NCBI GenBank assembly: GCA_036927565.1
Contig: JAYESD010000004.1
Location: 89,656,942 to 89,720,941, forward strand
Reading direction: 5' to 3'
DNA from: Tuctoria greenei
Lineage: Eukaryota; Streptophyta; Magnoliopsida; Poales; Poaceae
DNA length: 64,000 bases
Each line of letters starts with the position of its first letter. The stretch's first letter is position 1. The notes beneath the pieces were generated by a model, which saw only the letters and a program-made list of their open reading frames with translations, was not told the origin of the DNA and made no database searches. Positions 35,984 through 47,224 of this stretch are shown here, piece after piece. The position numbers were made by a program, and so were the translations under genes.

Positions 35984-37118
35984 ATGTTTAAGCTTTTGCC
36001 AAGTTTGGGGAAGAAGAAGGGCAAGAAGGGTAGTGGATCTTCGTCCTCCACTCCCAGTTCTACTTTGAGCCAGGCGGACCTGTTCCAGATACTTGTTTTT
36101 TACATACATTTAAATATTAATATTAACTATCTATTTTTTCCTACTTCTTTACATACTTCTTTATTTATATTTTTAGGGTACTACTTACAGTGGGCAGAGG
36201 AAGAGACAATTTTTGAGTTGTGTGGTAGAGCCGACATCGAGTGATCCTACACGAGGTTCGAGTTCACCACAGGTGGCAGATCGTTGCCCAATGTATGAGG
36301 AGTTGTACGGGGAGGAACCAGAGACTGTCAGGCAGACATCAGAGCTGGAAGGTGGCTCCGGAGGAGGCTCAGGAGGAGGCTCAGGAGGAGGCTCAGATAC
36401 TGTTGGCCGGTTGACCTTTTTTGATGGTGGTAATGAGGGGGATGATGAGGACAACGGTGAAGAACTTGAGGATCCCGAGCGAGATGCCAAGATTGCAAGA
36501 AGGGCAGAGCTAGAAGAGTTAGGACACCCCGATCGACGCCACATTAGGTAATATTTATGATTTATTAATAAGTTCATTATATCTTTTCAATTAACTAATT
36601 TTATGTACTTTTTATGTACATGCTGTGGAGGCACCTTTTATATGGTGTATGTAAAAGCATGGATGAGCGGACGATTATACGGCCGAAGGGTACTAGGTGC
36701 TATGTCGAGCTTGGTTGGAGTGGAAAGGGGTATCGACGAGTTGTTAACACCGAGTTGGGAAACGCCGTCCGGTTTTGTTATCCCGGGATGGTTTTAGTGG
36801 ATCGTCAAAGGATTGCAGCGCATGATTGGGATCACTGTGCGCTTCAAGAGTATGGCAATTAGGGTACATGTCAGGATAAAGTTTGGGAGATATTCTGGGT
36901 AAGTTCGTTTTTATTGTATCCATTACATTGCATCTTATTTTTTTTGACATTAATTGTTACTTGTATGCAGTGTAGGTTTCGTTTGGAGGAGGGTGTGAGT
37001 CAAGCATATGCTTGTTCGGTTTTTCATAATGCAGCAAAAAGACGTGTTTTTCATCAAAGTTGTGACCGTCTACTACAAGACCGTGATGTTCCAGCCCGTG
37101 ACAAACAAAAAAACAGCC
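35984..37118 (+). pseudogene. CACTA-2 second ORF (Ptta/En/Spm-type plant transposase, DNA-binding), part 1
   Basis: It starts MFKLLPSLGKKKGKKGSGSS, then has an intron-like AT-rich gap (about 36090-36178). A hydrophilic exon follows with a (GGGS)-type repeat at 36352-36396 and an acidic stretch (GNEGDDEDNGEELEDPERDA). After a second gap (36550-36600) comes the conserved text DERTIIRPKGTRCYVE, a GWSGKGYRRVVNTELGN segment and RFCYPGMVLVD. From 36968 another exon reads CRFRLEEGVSQAYACSVFHN, then RLLQDRDVPARDKQKN, where copia A1 interrupts it. TNPA-type proteins of this family bind subterminal repeats. Frame changes between exons fit splicing; a few stops may be decay. Confidence 0.7.
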
Positions 37119-38669
37119 TGTAGGATCGAAGAGCACATGAAAAGCTACCAGGGGGGGTGAATGGTAGATTTAAAAATCTTACGCAGTGGAAACAATTAAA
37201 CCCCAACCCCTTCGGCAGAAAAACGATCTGTTAAAGAAATCGTGTGTGAGACTAATCTAAACGTGTTTCACCGTGACAAAAGTGATAGATATCAGAGAGA
37301 ATCAAGTCACGAAGACAACACAACAAGAATCACTCAAATCCGTCGAGAAAAACTCAAGTTATGATCGAAAGATCAAACAAAGGTCAATCTGCCCTACCCG
37401 AGAAAAAAACAGTTCTGGAACACTGCAAAGAAACTCGTGTAGATCATAGACCACAAATCCAATGACCGTGAAATTTTGAAAAATTATATATAATCAAGTT
37501 GTGAAGACAACCCAAAAAGAATCACGTCAATTGGATCGTTAAAACTCGAGTTATGATAAAACCACCGACGAAAGCTAGTGCTGTCCAGAAACTCGACGAG
37601 TAAAACTTGTCTGGAACAAGTCGGACGAAAGGCACAAATGTTCCTTCAAACTACGAATTCTATTCAATAGAACACAAGAGGAACAGCCCGACAGTCGTGC
37701 ACCACGAGCTATGGGCTCCCTTGCTTATATAACCACCTCGAAAGCCAACTCAACTCAAATTAGGAACCTAATCCTACTCTGTTCATGAATCGTAACTTTC
37801 CATAACTGCTTAGGATTCGTCTATACGCAGATAGAAGCAATCTTAGGACTTCCAAACACCTTAGGAACGTATCCCACATTCCTAAACAACTCAAATTCAT
37901 GACCCACACGAAATCCTATCATAACCAACTCAAATCTTTCCATATTTGAGTCAAACCCGACACAGCCGCAACGTGAGTCCATAACCTAGTCGGTTGGACC
38001 TTTCCGACCAACTCTTTACGTCCACATCTCTTCATCACATCTCAGAACCATGTAGCCACGTCCATGCACTCCTTGCACACGTGCAAACATCTTCCAATGA
38101 CGTCAATGATACCTTCACATGCATTGTTCTTGATTCAATCATGCTGCGTAACCTCCTGATGAGCTCAACCACAATTCCTCCTAAACTTTGTTGTTGGAAC
38201 CTCATCTACTCCCTGAGACTAGTCCAATGGATCCCATCACCAGCCGTGTCTTGAACTCAAGCAACACCTGCACATGAATAAACAACCAATCCATACGAGC
38301 CCAAGTCCTCGACTTGACTCACGTCAGTTCCGATCACAACACCTTACGTGAGAACCTCACATAAGCATATTGCAAAACCACAGTAACACGATATCATCCA
38401 TTTCAACCAAAAACGCACCAAAGACTTAGCAAATGAATCCTAAGCAATCTTTCCAGAGATGTAAAGCAAGTTCGAAACATTGAAAATGAAAAACAGAAGC
38501 ATTGCGGTCAAGTTCCGGACCTTGCCAAAGCAAAACGGACCTTGGGCCGGAGCTAACAAAAGCTAGTCGGACCTTAATAAAAAGGTGTTTTGGTGATATT
38601 CAAAACTTTTATCATCAAAGCAAGTGTATTCACTACAAGCCAATGTATTCATCACACATAGGTCTTACA
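37119..38669 (-). repeat. Copia A1 3' LTR
   Basis: It runs from TGTAGGATCG to GGTCTTACA. The U5 hairpin is at 37145-37167: stem CTACCA/TGGTAG, loop GGGGGGGTGAA. The TATA box is at 37724-37732. Small ORFs inside (for example 37994-38254) are not supported as genes. Confidence 0.97.
37724..37732 (-). promoter_or_regulatory. TATA box of copia A1 3' LTR
   Basis: The minus strand reads TTATATAAG in the context GGTTATATAAGCAAGGGAG. It is shared with the other A1 LTR. Confidence 0.65.
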
Positions 38670-39677
38670 ATTTCCCCCTTGATGAATGCATTGGCAACAC
38701 CATTTAAAATCCGAACATTGGCTTTTTCACACAAAAGTTTTGAAGGCAATTTCCCCCCCTTTGTAAATCAAACGTAAAATGAGAAGAAAATCCAAAAAAT
38801 ATCCCATATTATCTCTGCCCCTTTATTATCTCTCCTTATGCACATATTCTCTTTCTCATCATGCTTATCTCTCCCCCTTTGACAATGTATTCAGCAAGTC
38901 ATGAGCATATAATCAAATTATCTTTCCCCCTTTAGTTGTTATGAGCATATTATAACATATACATATAAACAAAGCTCATCCAAGTCATACTATCAAGTAC
39001 CTTACATTATCACATCAATGAAATACATAAAGTAGTGTAAGTCATGCTAGAGATCAAATGTAATTTTCAATTTAAGTAAGTCATGATCTCACAAACTTAA
39101 CTATTTCATAACTTGAAAGCATGACACTAGTTGCTGCATTTTATTATTTTTCAAAGCATAAATTTAGATCATATGATATTTGCAAGAGATTATATGCGCA
39201 TCTCCCTCATTCTAACCGACCAAGCCAAGCCTATGTCATTTGACAATCAGAAGCTTAAGGACATGGTTTTAGTCATACACAACTTCTTCCAAGTTCATAT
39301 CTAAGTGCAATGATAAGCCATCTGAAAAGAAGAAGTGCGATGCATGCATATTCTCATGATCTTTTCTCAATTTATATTTGTTCATAAAAACTCAACATGT
39401 GAGTTGGTTACTTGATTAATTCTTAATGATTAAAAGCACTTGTGAACATGTAACAAGTTCAAAACAGCAAGAATGTTCGACCATGACCAATTTTAGTGTA
39501 AGTAATTATTCTAATTACTAGACATGGCGAAAACTACAAAATGTATAACACGAGTAATGTAGTAAGAACTTTCAGCATGTAAAAGGAATCACAAAGTCAT
39601 ATATGTATGAAATACTATGCTCATATTTTTTTAATTTCAGATTCACACATAGACTTCCCAAGTTTCAAAACTCCCCC
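38670..39677 (-). other. Polypurine tract and 3' non-coding region of copia A1
   Basis: The minus strand reads AAGGGGGAAAT at 38670-38680, directly before the LTR. Upstream towards pol the DNA is AT-rich with repeated CTCCCCCTTT words on the plus strand (near 38750, 38870 and 38925). No ORF is supported. Confidence 0.8.
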
Positions 39678-41299
39678 TCAATTTAAGCCATGAGGATGCA
39701 TAACCCCTATTTCACTACGAATGTAACAAAAACGAGTGAAATCCAAAAGTTTTGTAAAATGTCAACCAATTGTTGTTTGGTATCTACATGGTGAAGCACA
39801 ATGTTTCCTTTTTCAATATTATCTCGGAGAAAGTGATACCTAATGTCAATGTGCATAGTTCTAGAATGTTGCACGGGGTTTTTAGCAATGCAAATGGCAC
39901 TATTGTTATCACAAAAAAGTGGAACACTATCTAGATCAACCCCATAGTCCTTAAGTGTTTGAACAATCCAAAGGATTTGTGAGCAAGCACTAGCAGCAGC
40001 TACATATTCAGATTCGGCTGTGGATTGGGCAACTGAATTTTGTTTTCTAGAGGACCAAGCAACAAGTGAATTACCAAGAAAATGACAAGCACCAGAAGTA
40101 CTTTTCCTATCAATTCTACAACCTCCAAAATCAGCATCGGAAAATGCTTTCAAAGTAACGGTTGAGGAAGAAGGAAGAAAAATGCCAAATTCTTGAGTTC
40201 CATGTAAGTACTTGAGAATCCTTTTGATGGCTTGATGATGTGAAGCATGTGGGGAAGATTGAAACCGTGCACAAAGACATACACTGAATTGTATGTCTGG
40301 TCTTGATGCCGTTAGGTATAAAAGTGATCCGATCATGCTTCTATATTCTTTTTGATCCACTGGTTCACCATCTTCATCAAGTTCAAGTGTTGTTGTTGTT
40401 CCCGTTGGTGTCCGAAGAGGCTTGCTTTTGTCCATGTTGAAGCGCCTTAGGAGATCATTCGTATACTTCGTTTGATGCACAAAGGTACCCTCCTTGGTTT
40501 GCTAGATTTGCAGCCCCAAAAAGTATGTGAGTTCTCCCATCATACTCATCTCAAATTCTGAACTCATCATAGCTGAAAACTTGGACACAAGATCATGAGA
40601 AGCACAACCAACGATAATATCATCCACATACACTTGAACGAATAATGAGTCATTGCCATGCTTAAGCACAAAAAGAGTTTTATCAACCTTGCCCATGGTA
40701 AACCCTTTTTCAAGTAAGAATGTTTTTAACCTATCATACCATGCTCTAGGGGCTTGTTTGAGACCGTACAAGGCTTTGGACAGTTTGTAAACATGATTAG
40801 GAAAATCTGGATTTTCAAAACCCGTTGGTTGTTTCACATAAACCTCCTCATCTATGTAGCCATTAAGAAAAGCACTTTTAACATCCATTTGATATAGCTT
40901 AAGACCTTTAGATGCAGCAAAAGCTAAAAAAATCCTTATGACTTCTAATCTAGCAACAAGAGCAAAAGTTTCATCAAAATCTAGACCTTCAACTTGAGTG
41001 AAACCTTGAGCAACCAACCTAGCATTATTCGTAACCACATCCCCGTCCTCACTTTGTTTATTTTTAAATACCCATTTAGTTCCAATTAAAGTGTGACCTT
41101 GAGGTGGAGGTACATGTTTCCAAACATTATTTCTTTCAAAATTTTCTAACTCTTCTTGCATGGCAATAATCCAAGATTCATTAGTGAGTGCGTGTGATAT
41201 ATCTTTGGGTTCAAAAGAAGCAACAAAAGCAGAATGAGCATAAGAGTTTGGTTCGCAAAACCTGGACCATGTGACTCGTTCGTGCAAGCTTCCAATCAT
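39678..41299 (-). pseudogene. Copia A1 reverse transcriptase and RNase H
   Basis: Positions 41299-40502 are open: FVASFEPKDISHALTNESWI, then YQMDVKSAFLNGYIDEEVYV, LKQAPRAWYDRLKTFL and the intact active site VQVYVDDIIVG. A stop after FLGLQI leads, in the same frame, to RNase H at 40480-39707 (SMIGSLLYLTASRPDIQFSV, then AFSDADFGGC, SLVAWSSRKQNSVAQSTAES and LFCDNNSAI, with the catalytic acidic residues present). A frameshift near 39755 moves the ending to another frame, where the pol stop lies at 39678. Reverse transcriptase copies the element RNA and RNase H removes it. Confidence 0.9.
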
Positions 41300-42851
41300 C
41301 TATTATGGGGGATGATCTTTGCAAAACCGTAGAGGAACAGATGTCTCACAAGCTTCTTCTTCTTCATGTTCATCACAAATCGATGAGCTTGTGACTTGAG
41401 GATGATTTGAATAAGCATTGATGGTTGTCGGTGCTGGTTGAGAATTAAATCTGGAGCTGAACCAAAGTCCTTCGCTGCTGAATTTTCGGGCAGCAGCTCC
41501 AATTCTTCCTCATCTTCAACGAAAATGCTCCCCCCTGCGGATATGGATCTGGACCTGCAATGTTTGAGCTAGTACCTGGGCTAGCATCATCAAAAGACAC
41601 TTCACAAGTCTCCACAATTCTGTTAGTGTCAAGTAAAAGCACACGGTAGCCTCTAGTATGAGATGGATAACCAAGAAACATGTCATCAATGGATCTAGGT
41701 TCAAATTTATCAATATTACCATGTTTCTTAACAAAGCATTTGCAACCAAAGACCTGAAAGTGTGTAAGACTAGGCCTATGTCCAAACCGGAGCTCATATG
41801 CTGTTTTAATTAGCTTAGCACGCAAGAAAACACGATTTGAGACATAACAAGCGGTTGCTAATGCATCAGCCCAAAATTTCCTAGGAGTTTGATATTCATC
41901 AAGCATAGTCCTAGCCATCTCAACTAAGGTTCTGTTCTTTCTTTCTACAACACCATTTTGTTAGGGTACATATGGTGAAGAAAATTGATGATCTATTCTA
42001 TTTTCAGCACAAAAGTGATCAAAAGATTGATTTTTAAATTCAGTTCTATTATCACTTCTAATTGCTTTTAAAGATCCTGGGTAATCAATTGATAATCTAA
42101 GAAATAAAGTTCTAAACTGACTAAAAACATCATTCTTAGACGTCATAAAGTAAATCCAAAAGTATCTAGAATAATCATCAACAATCACAAGTACATACCA
42201 TTTACCTCCGAAGGATTGAACACATGAAGGTCCTACGATGTCAAGATGCAAAAGTTGACATGGTTCAGTTGTCATGATCATTGTGAGAGGAGTATGTGTA
42301 CATGCAACCATCTTAGCATGTTTACAAGAAGAGCACACAATTTCTTTGTCCCCTTTAAGCCTAGGCAGCCCACGTATGTGATCAAGAGCACTAACACACG
42401 TTAGGTGATCAAAGCCTTTGTGACCAAGTCTACGACGCCAAAAATATAGGTCCTTTGAGTCATTAGCAACTAGACACCTATGCTTAGAGGAAGACATATC
42501 AAAGTCAGCTATAAAAACTCTTCCAATCCGAGACATGTTAAAAATAAGCTCACTATTTGAACTTACAACTTTGTAGCAATTTTTATTGAAAATAATTTCC
42601 AGATTTTCATCTAGCAATTGTGAAACAGAAAGCAAGTTGTATTTCAGAATTTTGACAAGTGTCACATCCTTCAAAGTGTAGTGATCATTTACTCTAACCG
42701 AACCCTTAGCAATTATAGGAGTTGAAGAATTATCAGCAAAAGTAACAGTCTCTACACATGACACAAAAGAGAGGGAGGAGAACCAATCTTTGTTACCGGT
42801 CATGTGGCGTGAGCAACCCGAATCCACAATCCAAATGTTCTCCTTTCTCAA
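41300..42851 (-). pseudogene. Copia A1 protease and integrase
   Basis: It starts with WIVDSGCSRHMTGNKDWFSS, the intact retropepsin DSG motif. GAG-pre-integrase is LYFWRRRLGHKGFDHL and the zinc-binding Cys pair is CSSCKHAK. The integrase core has LLHLDIVGPS (first Asp) and AIRSDNRTEFKN (second Asp). A TAA at 41958-41960 replaces a sense codon just before QNGVVERKNRTL (Glu). The same frame continues 41918-41445 with FQVFGCKCFVKK and the GYRVLLLDTN region. From about 41445 a frameshift separates the linker to reverse transcriptase. Apart from the nonsense codon the catalytic D,D,E set is present. Confidence 0.9.
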
Positions 42852-42987
42852 ACGTGTAACCTACATAGAAGCACAATACGTCAATGACTCAATACTGGGG
42901 TTAGTCAAAAGCCATTTAGGAATCCAATACTGAGTCACGCGATGTGCAGCAGGAAAAACATGCGAAAGCCGAGACAAAACAGCAGGT

Positions 42988-45147
42988 TTATGAGTCAAAG
43001 TTTGAGATTTTATTCTTAACTACTGACCTATAAGGTGTTACTTGTGTAGCACAAAAATTAGTAGCTCCGGAGGCAAAAACAGCAGGTCCGGAGGTAAACA
43101 TTGAATGTTTTTGACTCAAAACAGCGGGTTGTACATTCGGTTCAATATGTGCAGCAAATTTTGCATGAAAGTTATGAGATCTAGCAACCATTCTTTCCCT
43201 TTTTTGTTGTTTAGCTAGTCTATAACAAAAATCTATGACATGACCATCTCTACCACAATAGGTACAATGAAATTTAACTTTGTGTTCATGTCTAGATGAG
43301 CAAACAACATTTTTATTTGAAACCGAATGAGACAATACTTCAGCAGATTTGAAAACCACTTCTTTTTGTTTAGGAACTGTTTGAATCAAACCACTTCCTA
43401 ATGACTTTACACTTTTAGGTGGATGTGACTTAGCATGAGTATGAGAATCAAAACCTATACCAGTTTTATCATTGCAAGACTTGGATGAATTCAGCAGCAA
43501 GTTTAGGTTCTTATTCCCATTACAAAATTGATAAATGTCTTGTGCATGTTATCAAGTTTATTCTACAGATCAAGGAAATTTTCACATGATGTTTTTCCTT
43601 TTAATTTGCAATTGGAACAATATTTAACTTCATGACAACGTAAAGCATTGTTCAATATAGAGATTTCATTCATAGCATCTTGTAGTTTCTTATCAAGATA
43701 ATCACAACTAGAACAATGCAAATCAATTGTAGAACAAGAAGCATCTTTTAAGTTTCCAATATTAAGTGCAGCAAGCTTTTTGTTCTTTTCAATTTCAAGT
43801 TCAAGTTTATCAAGTGTGGATGTATGTGCACTTCTTAGGGAGGACAATTGTTCATATATTAAGTCACATGAGGAACAAGAATCATCACTAGGAATCAAGG
43901 ATTTCAAACGATTAATTTCAGATTCTAGTGACTCATTTTAACAGCATTGTCCCTAAGCTTTTTGTCCTTTTTCTTAACAATAACAGTGGCACGAGAAATA
44001 GCATCACACATTTCTTCGCAAGTAGGACATACCTCTTCATTGTCGTTGTTGTGGTCTGCCTCCTCCATACTTGATCTTGACTTGCCCACAATGAAGCACA
44101 AGTTTGCCAAATCATCTTCATCTTCATCACTTCCAATGTCCACATCGCTTGAGCCAAGTTCCTGGAGTGCTGAGATAAAACTTCTCACCAATTGACGTCA
44201 TGTAAAACCCTTCTTTTTCTTCGTATCTTTTGCACAGGCGCTTTTCGTTCTTGTTTTATTTTCATCCCGGGAAGTAGGACCTGAAAGGTTAGGGCAATCT
44301 GAACGAAAATGTCCCGTCTTACCACATTCAAAGCATCGTTGAAGTCCGGAGCTTCCTCTCCTTCTAGTTCTCACATTTTGCAATGCTTTTGCGAACCGAG
44401 TAGAGATGAGCGCTAGCTCCTCCTCTGGAAACTCCTCAATCTGTTCAAGGGTTAGAGAGGACAGCAAAGCAAGTGTACCACAAGATGATGTTTGACCGGA
44501 ACTAGGCATGTCACGTTGAGAAACAAAAGCAATAGACTTGTTGGGGTTCTTACGTGAGATTTTGTCAATTTCATGAGTTTTTAACTTGGGATATAGCATA
44601 TCTAAAGTAAGTGAACTCATGACAGTAGATTCACGAATAGATTTGACTTTCATCTCCCGAATTGACATATCTAATGCACTTAGCAATTGCCTAGCATTTC
44701 CAGCATCTGAAAAATTAACATTGACACTACGCAAGTTACTGAGAATCTTATTAAAGCGAGCAAAAAGGTCATCAATAGACTCATCGGGTTGCATCTCGAA
44801 GCGCATGTATTCTTTATTAAACATGTCTTGCCTTACCTCTTTGATCGTGTTGGATCCTTTGTTGTAGTCACAAAGTGGTTTCCACACATCGTATGCAGAT
44901 CAGAGGTGTGCAACACAGTCGAAGTCGCTTGTGTTAATCCTTGTATGATCAAGTTTCGAGCCTTGTTGTTGTCGACATCTCTCAGATTTGTAGCTATGAC
45001 TTGATCGTTTGATGGCACTTCGTAAGGCTTGTATATCTTTTCCCACATTGCAAAGCCTTCTGCCTAGATGAAAGCCTCCATGCGTGCCTTCCAAACCTGA
45101 AAATCAATACCAGCGAACACACAAGGTTTGGCAGAGTACTTCTCCAT
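42988..45147 (-). pseudogene. Copia A1 gag
   Basis: The start is ATG at 45147 (MEKYSAKPCVFAGIDFQVWK), 49 bp inside the PBS. A stop and frameshift lie between 45090 and 44890. Then 44887-44198 is open with the gag core (MQPDESIDDLFARFNKILSN) and a perfect CCHC knuckle CFECGKTGHFRSDC. In the same frame after a stop is 44191-43925, an acidic stretch. Positions 43907-43563 are Cys-rich and coiled (HCSSCDYLDKKL, CSNCKLKGKTSC). Positions 43500-42988 contain a second knuckle CTYCGRDGHVIDFC. The long gag with two Cys-His boxes is typical of the SIRE lineage. Confidence 0.88.
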
Positions 45148-45195
45148 GATGATTAGTCAAAAACACGCGCAAATCACAAAGATTAGAGCACCGTG

Positions 45196-45207
45196 GCTCT
45201 GATACCA
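45196..45207 (-). other. Primer binding site of copia A1
   Basis: The minus strand reads TGGTATCAGAGC two bases inside the 5' LTR, complementary to the initiator tRNA-Met 3' end. Confidence 0.95.
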
Positions 45208-45209
45208 AT

Positions 45210-46765
45210 TGTAGGATCGAAGAGCACGTGAAAAGCTACCAGAGGGGGGGTGAATGGTAGATTTAAAAATCTTACGCAGCGGAAACAATTAAACCCCAAC
45301 CCCTTCGGTAGAAAAACAATCCGTTAAAGAAATCATGTGTGAGACTAATCTAAACGTGTTTCACCGTGACAAAATTGATAGATATCAGACAGAATCAAGT
45401 CACGAAGACAACACAACAAGAGTCACTCAAATCCGTCGAGAAAAACTCAAGTTATGATCGAAAGATCAAACAAAGGTCAATCTGCCCTACACGAGAAAAA
45501 AAACAGTTCTTGAATGCTGCAAAGAAACTTGTTTAGATCATAAACCACAAATCCAATGACAGTGAAATTTTGATAGATGATAGATAATCAAGTTGTGAAG
45601 ACAACCAATAAAGAATCACGTCAATTGGATCTGTAAAACTCGAGTTATTATAAAACCATCGATGAAAGGTAGTGCTCTCCAGAAACTCGACGAGTAAAAC
45701 TTGTCTGGAACAAGTCGGACGAACAAGGCACAAAAGTTCCTTCAAACTACGAATTTTATTCAATAGAACACAAGAGGAACAGCCCCAAAGTCGTTCACCA
45801 CGAGCTCTGGGATCCCTTGCTTATATAACCAGCTCGAAAGCCAACTCAACTCAAGTCAGGAACCTAATCCTACTCTGTTCACAAATCGTAACTTTCCATA
45901 ACTACTTAGGATTCTTCTATATGCAGATAGAAGCAATCTTAAGACTTCCAAACACCTTAAGAACGTATCCCACATTCCTAAATTACTCAAATTCGTGACC
46001 CACACGAAATCCTATCATAACCAACTCAAATCTTTCCATATTTGAGTCAAATCCGACTCAGCTGCAGCCTGTGTCCATAACCTAGTCGGTTGGACCTTTC
46101 CGACCAACTCTTTACGTCCACATCTCTTCATCACGTCTCGGAACCATGTAGCCACGTCCATGCACTCCTTGCACACATGCAAACATCTTCCAATGATGTC
46201 CACGATACCTTCAAATGCATTGTTCTTGATTCAATCATGCTGCGCAACCTCCTGATCAGCTCAACCACAATTCCTCCTGAATTTGGTTGTTGTAACCTCA
46301 TCACCTCCCTGAAACTAGTCCAATGGATCCCATCACCAGCCATGTCTTTAAATCAAGCAACACCTGTACATGAATAAACAACCAATCCATACGAGCCCAA
46401 GTCCTCGACTTGACTCACGTCAGTTCCGAACACCACACCTTACGTGAGAACCTCACATAAGCATGTTGCAAAACCACAGTAACACGATATCATCCATATC
46501 AACCAAAAACGCACCAAAGACTTAGCAAATGAATTCTAAACAATCTTTCCAGAGATGTAAAGCAAGTTCGAAACATTGCAAATGAAAAATAGAAGCATTG
46601 CGGTCAAGTTCTGGACCTTGCCAGAGCAAACCGGACCTTGAGCCGGAGCTAACAAAATCTAGTCGAACCTTAATAAAAAGGTGTTTTGGTGATATTCAAA
46701 ACTTTTATCGTCAAAGCAAGTGTATTCACTACAAGCCAACGTATTCAGCACACATAGGTCTTACA
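45210..46765 (-). repeat. Copia A1 5' LTR
   Basis: It has the same ends as 37119-38669 and is 5 bp longer. The U5 hairpin is at 45236-45260. It drives the element from the TATA box at 45821-45828. Confidence 0.97.
45821..45828 (-). promoter_or_regulatory. TATA box of copia A1 5' LTR
   Basis: The minus strand reads TTATATAA, followed by GCAAGGGATCC. It sits in the promoter LTR and would give a transcript towards gag. Confidence 0.7.
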
Positions 46766-46770
46766 CAGCC

Positions 46771-47224
46771 AAAATTTACCTCACTAGGGTGGATTTCTTA
46801 CAGAGTCATGTGGACTGGATTTGTGCGAATAAGGAGGCTTGGGAGTGGTAATGCGGGTATTGGGGTTCAGCTGGGTTTAGAAATATTTCTAATAGGCAAC
46901 AAAAAAACAGAAGAGCCAGCCAGGAAAGCACTTCTTTGGGCCAGATGGTTATGTTCAGATGGAACAGAGGATGGTATGAATTATTACATTCATACCTAGA
47001 TTGCTTCAATTAATTGTATTGATTAAATTGTTTCGGGCCTGATTCCAATTATTTGAGAGAGCTGCTGGATGTCGCTGCGGCGTACGATGCCGGCTAAGGT
47101 CTACTGCATGCGAGGTATGTGTAAAGATAATGATGATTTGTATGTTAATGAATGTCCATTCTTCACACTTGTATTTTTGGTAGACTTGGGTTGGGCGATA
47201 GGTATGTAGAGTGTGAGGCTTATG
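46771..47224 (+). pseudogene. CACTA-2 second ORF, part 2
   Basis: Directly after the CAGCC duplication the plus strand reads YLTRVDFLQSHVDWICANKE and AWEW, then FRNISNRQQKNRRASQES. This is the conserved W...AWE...F..IS..N..NR pattern of Ptta/En/Spm-type plant transposases and the continuation of part 1. After a stop near 47010 and an intron-like gap, it resumes at about 47155 (CIFGRLGLGDRYVECEAY) up to the gypsy C insertion. Confidence 0.7.

Larger units (their letters stand above)
37119..46765 (-). mobile_element. Copia A1: complete SIRE-like Ty1/copia element, 9.6 kb
   Basis: It has two LTRs of about 1.55 kb with TG...CA ends, a PBS for initiator tRNA-Met, a polypurine tract and a full gag-pol order. 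A perfect 5-bp target duplication CAGCC flanks it at 37114-37118 and 46766-46770, so the ends are certain. It lies inside the second ORF of CACTA-2, whose reading continues after 46770. The LTRs are very similar to each other by eye, with scattered substitutions and small indels, suggesting a fairly recent insertion. Pol keeps its main catalytic motifs but has several frameshifts and stops, so this copy is not autonomous. Confidence 0.97.

Noticed and set aside
45196..45207. tRNA-Met gene fragment
   Set aside because: Only 12 bases complementary to the tRNA end next to an LTR: a primer binding site. The same holds for 5647, 28756 and 58106.
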